Shown piece by piece: positions 27,020 to 34,863 of a stretch of DNA of 64,000 nt. Source of the stretch: an uncultured Bacteroidales bacterium (GTDB taxonomy: Bacteria; Bacteroidota; Bacteroidia; Bacteroidales; Muribaculaceae); contig CACZNH010000001.1 of NCBI GenBank assembly GCA_902782465.1, forward strand, positions 186,001 to 250,000, written 5' to 3'. The position numbers were made by a program, and so were the translations under genes. The notes beneath the pieces were generated by a model. It did no database searches and had not been told where the DNA came from. It saw only the letters and a list, made by a program, of their open reading frames with translations. Position 1 is the first letter of the stretch; every line of letters starts with the position of its first letter.

Positions 27020-29509
27020 TTATTCACGATAGTAAACCCTCTTGACGCGGGGTGCCACGCTGGTGAGGATTTCGTAGGGGATGGTGCCACGGGCCTCGCT
27101 CAACTGCTCGACTGGCACGTGTTCGCCAAAGATTTCGACGGTGTCGCCCACCTTGCATTGTGCGTCGGTCACGTCAATCATCACGGCATCCATGCATACG
27201 TTGCCCACCGTGGGACAAAGCTTGCCGCCCACCCACATGCTCACGCGGCCGTTGCCGAAGTGGCGGTCGAAGCCGTCGGCATAGCCGATGTTGACGGTGG
27301 CGATGCGGCTCTTGCGCTCCAGCACGCCGTGGCGTCCGTAGCCGATGGTCGTTCCAGCGGGCCACTCCTTGATGCTGATGATGATGGAACGCAGCGCTGA
27401 AACGGGCATGAGGGTGTCCTCGCTGCCGTCAAACAGGGTGCGGATGCCGTAGAGGCCGATGCCGATGCGCACCATGTCGTACTGGCGTTCGGGGAAGCGC
27501 ACGATGCCGCTGGTGTTGAGGGCATGGCGCAGAATATGGTGGTCAAACTCGCGCTGCAGCATGTCGCCGCACTCGTCGAAGTAGTCAAACTGCATCTGGG
27601 TGTATTCGTCCTGACCGGGCTCGTCGGCGACGCTCAGGTGAGTGAATACCGATGCGGGTTTGACCACATCCTGCCGCTTGAGCAGGGCAATGAGTTCGGG
27701 CAGCTGTTCGCGCGTGAATCCCAGGCGGTGCATGCCGCTGTCGATCTTGACGTGGATGGGGAATCCCTGTACGCCATAGCGCTGGCCCTCCTTGATGAGG
27801 TCGCGTGCCATGTCCAGGTTGTAAAGTTCGGGCTCCAGTCGATACTGGAACATCGCCTTGTAGTTCACGCCGTTGGGGTTGAGCACGATGATAGGCATGG
27901 TGATGCTTGCCTTGCGCAGTTCCACGCCCTCGTCCTGTACGGCTACTGCCAGATAATCGCAGCCGCAATCCTGCAGCGTCTTGGCAATCTCGTAGCTGCC
28001 GGCACCGTAGCCGCTGGCCTTGACCATGCCCACGGTCTTGGTCTCGGGCATGATGAGGGACTTGAAGAACTTGAAGTTATGCACCAGGGCGTTGAGGTCC
28101 ACCTCCATGACGGTAATGTGCTGTTTGGCCTCCAGCAGGTCGATGATCTGGCTGAAGCCGAACGAGGGGTCTCCCTTGATCAGTACGGTCTCATCCTCGA
28201 AGTCTCCCTTGGCAAATTCCGAGATGAAGTCCTGTGTGTCGTTGAAGAAGCGTGCCATCGGCATCCAGTCAAAGTAGTGGCTGTAGTGACACATGTCCTT
28301 GCCGATGCCGATCAGGTGGCTGACGCGTTTGGTTTTGAGCAGTTCGCTCACGCGGATGTACAGTTCGTCACCGCTGTAGCTCTCGTTGCTCAGGTCGCTC
28401 AGGATGGCAGTACACTTGCGGTTTCCCGCCCGTCGTGTCATGAAGTTGAGCGCCGGTGTCAGCGAGTTGTAGTCGCTGGTATAGCTGTCCACGATGACGG
28501 TGCAGTTGTTCACGCCCTCGATGACGTTAAGACGGGTACCAACGGGGGTGAGTGCCGCCATGCGTTGTGCGATGACCTCGCGGCTCAGTCCCAGATGCAG
28601 CAGCACCGACAGGCACGTGATGGCATTGTTGATATCGCGGTCGGCGGCAAAGGGGATGGTGATGGAACTGGGGTCGCCGTCATAGGTATAATAGATGGTC
28701 GTAGAGCGTTCGGTGCGTTCGGTGGAGTCCACCTGCAGCGGTGCGGGGCAGTGGCTGCGTGACCATGACATTGACAGGGCGACATCGGTCTCGAGCAGCG
28801 GTGCGATGGTGTGGGTCACCAGCGGGTCATCGGCACAATAGACGATGCACTCGCAGTTGAAGAGGATTTTTGCCTTTTCCCGAGCTTTTTCCTGCATGGA
28901 CTCAAAGCCGTTGTTGTGTTCGCTGCCCAGATTGGTGATGATGCCGATGGTGGGGCGTATCATCGCCTGCAGGTTATCCATCTCACCCACTCGCGAGATG
29001 CCCGCCTCGATGATGGCGAGGTCGGTATTGTTGTCGATGTCCCACAACGACAGGGGCACACCAATCTGCGAGTTGTAACTGCGTGGCGAGCGCACGATGC
29101 GGTAGTCGTCCTTGAGCAACTGATAGAGCCACTCCTTGACCGTGGTCTTGCCACGGCTGCCGGTGATGCCGATAACAGGCAGTTCGCGGAAACGGCGTCG
29201 GTGGTAAGTGGCCAGCATCTGCAGGGCATCGAGCGGCGATGCCACGTTTAGGTAGTTGGCGCCCTGGCAGTCGGGTTGCGGGTAATAGTCGCTGGAAACG
29301 ACAAAGTTACGCACGCCCTTCTCGTACAGGTCAGGGATGAAGTTGTGGCCATCGCCGGCATCAGTGCGCAGCGCAAAGAAGATGGTCTCCTCGGGCATCG
29401 TCAGCGACCGCGAATCGGTGAGCAGTTGGCTCACGATGGAATCCTCGTCGATGATGTGTGCTCCATCGATTTCCAGGACATTGGATATTTCGGTAATCGA
29501 GTAGTTCAT
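27020..29509 (-). CDS. murF-alr: Bifunctional MurF ligase / alanine racemase
   Basis: The 829-residue fusion is typical of Bacteroidetes. Residues 1 to about 460 are MurF-like, with the ATP loop GITGSRGKTTVKEW near 112 and the central Mur-ligase fold. Residues about 470-829 are alanine racemase, with EVDLNALVHNF, the PLP lysine in GMVKASGYGAG and the catalytic tyrosine in NIGYADGFDR. The two activities make D-Ala and add D-Ala-D-Ala to the UDP-MurNAc tripeptide for peptidoglycan. No frameshift is visible at the junction. Confidence 0.96.
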   Translation of the reverse strand: MNYSITEISNVLEIDGAHIIDEDSIVSQLLTDSRSLTMPEETIFFALRTDAGDGHNFIPDLYEKGVRNFVVSSDYYPQPDCQGANYLNVASPLDALQMLATYHRRRFRELPVIGITGSRGKTTVKEWLYQLLKDDYRIVRSPRSYNSQIGVPLSLWDIDNNTDLAIIEAGISRVGEMDNLQAMIRPTIGIITNLGSEHNNGFESMQEKAREKAKILFNCECIVYCADDPLVTHTIAPLLETDVALSMSWSRSHCPAPLQVDSTERTERSTTIYYTYDGDPSSITIPFAADRDINNAITCLSVLLHLGLSREVIAQRMAALTPVGTRLNVIEGVNNCTVIVDSYTSDYNSLTPALNFMTRRAGNRKCTAILSDLSNESYSGDELYIRVSELLKTKRVSHLIGIGKDMCHYSHYFDWMPMARFFNDTQDFISEFAKGDFEDETVLIKGDPSFGFSQIIDLLEAKQHITVMEVDLNALVHNFKFFKSLIMPETKTVGMVKASGYGAGSYEIAKTLQDCGCDYLAVAVQDEGVELRKASITMPIIVLNPNGVNYKAMFQYRLEPELYNLDMARDLIKEGQRYGVQGFPIHVKIDSGMHRLGFTREQLPELIALLKRQDVVKPASVFTHLSVADEPGQDEYTQMQFDYFDECGDMLQREFDHHILRHALNTSGIVRFPERQYDMVRIGIGLYGIRTLFDGSEDTLMPVSALRSIIISIKEWPAGTTIGYGRHGVLERKSRIATVNIGYADGFDRHFGNGRVSMWVGGKLCPTVGNVCMDAVMIDVTDAQCKVGDTVEIFGEHVPVEQLSEARGTIPYEILTSVAPRVKRVYYRE

Positions 29510-29518
29510 TTCTCTTGG

Positions 29519-29597
29519 TTTTCAGTTTTCAGTCTTCAGTTTTCAGTTTTCAGTTAATCGCGGATGCCGCTGACAACTGACGACTGCAAAACTGAAA
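29519..29597. repeat. 7-bp word array (TTTTCAG / CTGACAA) around GCGGATGCCG
   Basis: TTTTCAG, TTTTCAG, TCTTCAG, TTTTCAG, TTTTCAG precede a 16-bp core with GCGGATGCCG, then inverted words CTGACAA, CTGACGA, CTGCAAAA, CTGAAAA. The core and right arm encode the C-terminal tail of the GSCFA protein. Confidence 0.85.
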
Positions 29598-30567
29598 ATT
29601 TTTTATTTAGTTCGGGATTGTCGGCCAGGTAGGGATATTCCTTGATGAGGTTGCGGATGACGCTGGCAGTGTCGGCGTTGAAGCGGTCCACCGTTTCGCG
29701 GTTTGCACTCATGGGTCGATGCTGCAGGCGCTTGTGTATGCGCTCGCAGCGTGCCACGGCCAGGGCGCTGCGGTCATCGAGGTAGGTTGCCTGGAAGGCT
29801 TGCCAGATGTATTCTACCGCCATGTCGCTGGGATGAACCATGTCACTGCCATAGAAGCGGTAATCGCGCAGGTCGTCCATCATGATTTCGAAGGCGGGGA
29901 AATAGTCGCAATAGTCGCGGTGGGCGGCTATGACCTCATGAATTGCGACACGCAGCAGCGCCTTGCTCAGCGAGTTGGTGTCCAGCCCGTCGGCAATGTG
30001 GCGGATGGGGCTTACTGTGAGGATAATGCGCAGCTCGGGATTGAACGCATGCAGTCGTGTGAGCATATCGTCCAGGGCATGAACGGCCTCGGTGACGGTT
30101 ACCATTTGGCGCGTGAACTCATGCTGCGGCACCTTGTGGCAGTTGGCGACGACCTCGCCTGTGGAACGCAAGCGGTAGACCATTGCCGTTCCCAGGGTGA
30201 CCGTGAGCAGACTTGCCTGCTTGAGGGCCTCGTGTCCCAACTCGATTTGACGATTCATGTGGTCAATGGTTGCCTGCTTGTCGGGCAGCGAGTGACGTGA
30301 GTGGAAGTCATAGCTGTTCCACACGCCCCCCTGCATGAACAGGTCACGTCCCGCAATGGGCTCTCCCGCGATGAGCAACTGCATGCCGCGGGCGATGCTC
30401 AACGGGTTGTAAAGTGTGCCCATGGGGTTGACCGTAGCGCGGATAAACGCCCCGTGCATCTTGGCACCGATGTTGTCGCTGAAACACGACCCAAGCAGCA
30501 CCACGCCATCGCTATGGTGCAACCAACCACGGTCCTCGCCCGTCTTCACTGTCGTCCTGAACTCCAT
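29554..30567 (-). CDS. GSCFA domain protein
   Basis: The first ATG at 30567 gives MEFRTTVKTGEDRG; the longer frame needs TTG. The 337-residue product has the family hallmark LLGSCFSDNIGAKM near residue 29 and later LTVSPIRHIAD and VHPSDMAVEYIWQAF, which resemble the SGNH/GDSL hydrolase blocks I and V. A carbohydrate- or lipid-esterase role has been supposed for the family but is not established to my knowledge. The last 14 or so residues (SVLQSSVVSGIRD) come from an intergenic repeat element and are likely dispensable. Confidence 0.88.
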   Translation of the reverse strand: MEFRTTVKTGEDRGWLHHSDGVVLLGSCFSDNIGAKMHGAFIRATVNPMGTLYNPLSIARGMQLLIAGEPIAGRDLFMQGGVWNSYDFHSRHSLPDKQATIDHMNRQIELGHEALKQASLLTVTLGTAMVYRLRSTGEVVANCHKVPQHEFTRQMVTVTEAVHALDDMLTRLHAFNPELRIILTVSPIRHIADGLDTNSLSKALLRVAIHEVIAAHRDYCDYFPAFEIMMDDLRDYRFYGSDMVHPSDMAVEYIWQAFQATYLDDRSALAVARCERIHKRLQHRPMSANRETVDRFNADTASVIRNLIKEYPYLADNPELNKKFSVLQSSVVSGIRD

Positions 30568-30657
30568 ACCCCTTCTTTTCAACTACGAATTACGCGAATT
30601 AAAGAAATTTTAATTCTGAAATCCGTTCAGCTTCTTGTAATAGGTTGTTTTAACTTG

Positions 30658-30665
30658 CAAAGGTA
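30658..30665 (-). promoter_or_regulatory. -7 box upstream of GSCFA gene
   Basis: TACCTTTG on the minus strand is an exact -7 match, about 90 bp before the ATG at 30567. The -33 region has ATTG about 19 bp upstream, one mismatch from TTTG. Confidence 0.55.
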
Positions 30666-30728
30666 GTTATTTTTTAGCTATTTGCAATTAGCTAAAGGCA
30701 ATTTCTTGTTTTTTCGCTTGCATTGCGC

Positions 30729-31847
30729 TTACTCGCTCTCGAAGGCTTGGGCGATAAGCTTCAGGTTCTCGATGATGTCGATGTGCTGCGGGCATTGGGC
30801 CTCGCACTGGCCGCACTCAAGGCACTCGCTGGCCTTGCCGTGGCTCTTTGCCACCAGGTTGTAATAGAGGGTGCAGTTGCCCTTTTGCTCGGGGAACTGC
30901 TGCATGGTGTTGTAGAGGCTGAAGTACTCGGGAATGGCAATCTGCTGCGGGCAGCCTTCGCTGCAGTAATGACAGGCTGTGCAGTGGATGGCGATGGAAT
31001 CGCGGATGACATCGGTGGCACGGCCGATGATGGCCTGCTCCTCGTCGTTGAGGGGTTGGAAATCCTGCATGTAGCCTATGTTGTCCTCGAGCTGCTCCAT
31101 ATTGCTCATGCCGCTGAGCACGGTGAACACGCCCGGCAGCGAGGCGCAATAACGTATGGCCCATGAGGCGGGGCTGGCCTCGGGGTTATAGTCCTTGAAC
31201 AGGCGCTCTACCTGCTCGGGGACACGGGCCAGAGAGCCGCCTTTTACAGGTTCCATGACGATGACGGGCCTGCCGTGCTTGACGCATAGCTCATAGCATG
31301 TCCTGCTCTCGATAGCGGGGCTTTCCCAGTCGAGGTAGTTGATTTGCAGCTGCACATATTCCATTTCGGGATGGTTCTCCAAAATTTCGGCCAGCAGCGC
31401 AGAGTCGTCATGGAAGGAGAAGCCGATGTGGCGTATTTTGCCCTCGTCGCGCATGCGGGTGAGGAACCCCCATCCGTCGACGCCATCGATGGCAGCGACG
31501 CGCTCGCGGTTGAGGGCGTGCAGCCAGTAGTAGTCGAAATAGTCCACGCCGCAACGCTGCAGTTGCTCGTTGAAGATGCGCTCCATGTCGCTGGCCTCCT
31601 TGATGGCCCACACGGGCATCTTGCTGGTTACGGTGAAGGCATCGCGCGGATAACGCTTGACGACGGCCTCGCGCAGGGCTTCCTCGCTCTTGCCGCCATG
31701 ATAGGGATAGGCGGTGTCGAAGTAGGTGAAGCCGCGCTCCATGAAGCGGTCGGCCATCTGCTTGAACTGCTCCATGTCGATGCTCGTCTGGTCATCAGGG
31801 TTGGTCAGTGGCAGACGCATGAGTCCAAATCCGAGTTTTTTCATCAT
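30729..31847 (-). CDS. Aldo/keto reductase with C-terminal 4Fe-4S ferredoxin domain
   Basis: The 372-residue product begins with a TIM-barrel aldo/keto reductase domain (LGFGLMRLP; FDTAYPYHGGKSEEALREAV; DYYWLHAL). The C-terminal part has two ferredoxin-type clusters, CTACHYCSEGCPQQI near 292 and CLECGQCEAQCPQHI near 340. This is the Fe-S aldo/keto reductase family common in anaerobes; electron transfer to the barrel active site is likely, substrate unknown. Either of two adjacent ATG codons (31847 or 31844) could start it. Confidence 0.93.
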   Translation of the reverse strand: MMKKLGFGLMRLPLTNPDDQTSIDMEQFKQMADRFMERGFTYFDTAYPYHGGKSEEALREAVVKRYPRDAFTVTSKMPVWAIKEASDMERIFNEQLQRCGVDYFDYYWLHALNRERVAAIDGVDGWGFLTRMRDEGKIRHIGFSFHDDSALLAEILENHPEMEYVQLQINYLDWESPAIESRTCYELCVKHGRPVIVMEPVKGGSLARVPEQVERLFKDYNPEASPASWAIRYCASLPGVFTVLSGMSNMEQLEDNIGYMQDFQPLNDEEQAIIGRATDVIRDSIAIHCTACHYCSEGCPQQIAIPEYFSLYNTMQQFPEQKGNCTLYYNLVAKSHGKASECLECGQCEAQCPQHIDIIENLKLIAQAFESE

Positions 31848-31849
31848 TT

Positions 31850-31940
31850 TAGTTGTAAGTTTTAAGTTTTAAGTAAGATTACTAACGCCTGACACCTAAT
31901 GACTAACGCCTAACGCCTAATGCCTAATGCCTAATGCCTA
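31850..31940. repeat. 13 in-phase 7-bp words
   Basis: TAGTTGT, AAGTTTT, AAGTTTT, AAGTAAG, ATTACTA, ACGCCTG, ACACCTA, ATGACTA, ACGCCTA, ACGCCTA, ATGCCTA, ATGCCTA, ATGCCTA run without any phase break and end exactly at the stop codon of the GT2 gene. This is the clearest array in the window. Confidence 0.9.
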
Positions 31941-32954
31941 TATCTTTAGGTCGGTGAAAAGTTTGATGCCGCGCAGGTAGTGGGCGGTGATGATGTTGAC
32001 ACGCTCTTCGGGCAGTGCCCTAAGCAGGTTGACATCGGGCTGCGAGGTGTAGCGGGCACGCATCTTGCGGAAGTCGCGGTGGGCACGGATTATGGCCCGA
32101 GCGTCACCGAAGTGGAATTTTGCTATTGCCATGCCGAAGGCGAGGGTGTCCATCAGACGGCGGACCAGCAGCAGGCGTTTGCCCTCGTCGTGCGGCAGGT
32201 TTTTGTGCAACAGCAGCAGGTTATTGCGAAAGTTGAGGTAGGTCTTGCGGGGATTGCCCTGAGGCAGGCTGCCGCCGCCCAGATGATAGACGTGGCTCGA
32301 GGGCACCATCATCAGGTCGTTGCCGGCCAGTCGTATGCGCCAGCACAAGTCGATTTCCTCCATGTGGGCGAAAAAGTCTTTATCCAACCCGCCCACTTGG
32401 GTATAGAGCTGGCTGCGCACCATCAGACAGGCTCCCGTCGCCCAAAAGACGCTCTTGGGACCGTCATCATACTGTCCGTGGTCTTCCTCCAGATACTCAA
32501 AAATGCGTCCGCGGCAATAGGGGTAGCCGTGGCAGTCGATGTATCCGCCTGCCGCCCCGGCGTATTCAAACATCTGCTTGCCGTCCTCGCGGTCGTGCAG
32601 CAGTTTGGGCATCACGGCACCCACCTCGGGGTGTGACTCCATGTAATCCAGCAGTGGATTGAGCCAACCCTGTGGCGTGCGCACGTCGCTGTTGAGCAGT
32701 ACGGTGTAAGGGTACATCGTCTGGCGGATGGCCAGGTTATAGCCCTCGGCAAAGCCATAGTTCTTGTCGAATTGCAGCACCTGTACCTGAGGGAACTCCT
32801 CGTGCAGCACCTGCAGGCTGTTGTCGGTGCTGCCGTTGTCGGCGACGATGACGTCGGCGATGTCGGCATCAGTGCCCGCGATGACCGTGGGCAGATAGCG
32901 GCGCAGCAGTTCGGCACCGTTCCAGTTCAATATGATGACAGCGACCTGTTTCAT
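31938..32954 (-). CDS. Family 2 glycosyltransferase (rhamnosyltransferase-like)
   Basis: The 338-residue cytoplasmic GT2 has IILNWNGAELL at the N-terminus, VADNGSTDNSLQVL, LLNSDVRTPQGWL as the DxD-equivalent site, and FFAHMEEIDLCWRIRLAG near residue 210. It most resembles enzymes that add a sugar in O-antigen or capsule synthesis; no further cell-wall sugar genes are adjacent, so the product is unknown. It overlaps the ORF6N gene by 4 bp and ends the rnr-mtaB-orf6n-GT2 cluster. Confidence 0.9.
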   Translation of the reverse strand: MKQVAVIILNWNGAELLRRYLPTVIAGTDADIADVIVADNGSTDNSLQVLHEEFPQVQVLQFDKNYGFAEGYNLAIRQTMYPYTVLLNSDVRTPQGWLNPLLDYMESHPEVGAVMPKLLHDREDGKQMFEYAGAAGGYIDCHGYPYCRGRIFEYLEEDHGQYDDGPKSVFWATGACLMVRSQLYTQVGGLDKDFFAHMEEIDLCWRIRLAGNDLMMVPSSHVYHLGGGSLPQGNPRKTYLNFRNNLLLLHKNLPHDEGKRLLLVRRLMDTLAFGMAIAKFHFGDARAIIRAHRDFRKMRARYTSQPDVNLLRALPEERVNIITAHYLRGIKLFTDLKI

Positions 32955-33487
32955 GATTCTTTTTTGTCTTCTGGTTGTATAAATCCGATGGCCCTGCGAC
33001 GCCTATGGGTGCGATTGTCCTGCAACTCGGCCAGTGCTGTGCTGATGGCGTCAAGTTGGGCGCGGGTGTCCTCGTTTATCTCGTTTTGGTCGGCTAGAAT
33101 CTCGTTCATCTCGTCGCGAACTGCCTGAATTTCCTTCCTGAGTTCGGCATTGCTGTCGGGCAGTGCGAGTGTTGTCGCCATTCGACGGATTTCGGTAAAT
33201 ACCCGCATAATGCCGATGTTCATCTGTATGGCCAGTGGTGACCGCAAAAGGTTATTGTCTTCATTTTCAGATTGATTTGTGGTCGCAATTTGCGACTGCA
33301 GAATTACCCACTCGCCTTTAGTCAGCTGAAACATGAAATCTTCAGGGAAACGTTCAATATTACGTTTTACCTGTTCGTTCAGTCTTTTGGTTTCTACGCC
33401 ATAAAGTGTTGCCAGGTCAAAGTCCAGCATCACCTTTTGGCCACGGATTTCATGAATTCGGTACTGTATTTTTTCGATCTCGTTCAT
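32951..33487 (-). CDS. ORF6N-domain protein with internal deletion
   Basis: The ATG at 33487 (MNEIEKIQYRIHEIRGQ) is chosen; the longer frame overlaps mtaB. The product is 178 residues. The ORF6N DNA-binding region reads VMLDFDLATLYGVETKRLNEQVKRN, then FPEDFMFQLTKGEW. The segment that normally follows in this family (a YAFTEQGV-type block) is missing: the text passes from IATTNQ...LLRSPLA straight into IQMNIGIMRVF. The C-terminal half is a coiled coil. ORF6N proteins are usually phage or mobile-element antirepressor-like factors; this one is probably a degraded remnant. Confidence 0.8.
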   Translation of the reverse strand: MNEIEKIQYRIHEIRGQKVMLDFDLATLYGVETKRLNEQVKRNIERFPEDFMFQLTKGEWVILQSQIATTNQSENEDNNLLRSPLAIQMNIGIMRVFTEIRRMATTLALPDSNAELRKEIQAVRDEMNEILADQNEINEDTRAQLDAISTALAELQDNRTHRRRRAIGFIQPEDKKES

Positions 33488-33497
33488 GTTCTTGGCA

Positions 33498-34814
33498 TCA
33501 GGGCTTGTTTGTGACCACCTGGGCATCGACGCTGAGGTCGTCGTTGAGTGCGAGCAATTTCACGTTGACGATTTGGTTGGCGAGACTCATGTCGGGTTCA
33601 ACGTTGACGCGGATGTAGTTATCGGTGAAGCCGTGCATCTTGCCCTTGCCGCGACCATGTTCGAGCAGTACGGGGCGCACGGTACCCAGGTAGCGGCGGG
33701 TGAAGTCGGCCTGTTTTTGGTCACTCAGGGCTATCATGCGGGCGGCGCGTGCCTGCTTGTCCTTCTGTTGGACGATGTAGGGGATGCGCAGTGCCATGGT
33801 GCCAGGACGCTCGCTGTAGGGGAAGACATGCAGGTGCTGCACGTTGAGTCCCTCGATGAAGCTGTAGCTGTCCTCAAACAGCTCCGGCGTCTCGCCACGT
33901 GTGCCCACCATCACATCCACGCCGATGAAGCAGTCGGGCATCAGCTCGCGGCAGCGTTGCACCTTGTCGGCAAACAGCTGGCGGTCATAGTGACGGCGCA
34001 TGAGCTTGAGGATGGGGTCGCTGCCGCTCTGCAAGGGGATGTGGAAATGTGGCATGAAGGCGCGCGACCGGGCACACCAGTCGATGATTTCGTCGGTGAG
34101 CAGGTCGGGCTCGATGGACGAGATTCGGTAGCGCTCGATGCCCTCGATGTCGTCGAGAGCCTTGAGCAGGTCCAGGAAATCCTCGCCCGTGTTCTTGCCG
34201 AAGTCGCCGATGTTCACGCCCGTGATGACGATTTCCTTGCCGCTGTCGGCTGCCACCTCGCGGGCTTGGGCGGTGAGGTCTGCGATGGTGCCGCTGCGGC
34301 TGCGTCCGCGGGCGGCGGGGATGGTGCAATAGCTGCACCAGTAGTCACAGCCGTCCTGTACCTTGAGCCAGTAGCGGGTGCGGTCACCGCGGTCACACGA
34401 GGGCGAGAAGGTGCGGATGTCGAGCGACGGCGTCACCGCAAGGCGCCTCTGGCAGTCCTCGAACCACTGCAGCACATATTGCGCGATTTCGGCCTTGTGC
34501 TCACTGCCCAGCACGATGTCCACACCGGGGATTTCGGCAATTTCCTTGCCTTGGAGTTGGGCGTAGCAGCCGGTTACCACCATCAGGGCGTCAGGGTACT
34601 GGCGGATGAGGTGGCGGATGTGCTGTCGGCACTTGCTGTCGGCAAGTGCTGTGACGCTGCAGGTGTTCACGATGCACACGTCCGGCACCTCGCCCTTGGC
34701 CACGGGCGTGATGCCGTGGCTGGCGAGCAGCGACTGCATGGTGGCGGTCTCCGAGAAGTTGAGTTTGCAGCCCAGCGTCTCGAGCTTTACCTTGCGTTGA
34801 GGATTGCGGTTCAT
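33498..34814 (-). CDS. mtaB: tRNA t6A37 methylthiotransferase
   Basis: The 438-residue product has an N-terminal UPF0004 domain with LGCKLNFSETATM and further cysteines (VNTCSV, VTGCYA). A radical-SAM domain has the cluster motif CDYWCSYCTIPAARG near residue 163, and a C-terminal TRAM-like domain follows. The spacing and the RGRSRS motif fit MtaB, which makes ms2t6A from t6A37, rather than MiaB or RimO. It lies 49 bp behind rnr on the same strand. Confidence 0.93.
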   Translation of the reverse strand: MNRNPQRKVKLETLGCKLNFSETATMQSLLASHGITPVAKGEVPDVCIVNTCSVTALADSKCRQHIRHLIRQYPDALMVVTGCYAQLQGKEIAEIPGVDIVLGSEHKAEIAQYVLQWFEDCQRRLAVTPSLDIRTFSPSCDRGDRTRYWLKVQDGCDYWCSYCTIPAARGRSRSGTIADLTAQAREVAADSGKEIVITGVNIGDFGKNTGEDFLDLLKALDDIEGIERYRISSIEPDLLTDEIIDWCARSRAFMPHFHIPLQSGSDPILKLMRRHYDRQLFADKVQRCRELMPDCFIGVDVMVGTRGETPELFEDSYSFIEGLNVQHLHVFPYSERPGTMALRIPYIVQQKDKQARAARMIALSDQKQADFTRRYLGTVRPVLLEHGRGKGKMHGFTDNYIRVNVEPDMSLANQIVNVKLLALNDDLSVDAQVVTNKP

Positions 34815-34863
34815 TTATATCTCGTGAACGGATGTAACGGATATTATGGATGTAACGGAAAGC

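Noticed and set aside
13010-33526. Prophage suggested by the XRE-S24 regulator and the ORF6N gene
   Set aside because: They are 20 kb apart with housekeeping genes between them, and no integrase, terminase, capsid or tail gene is present.
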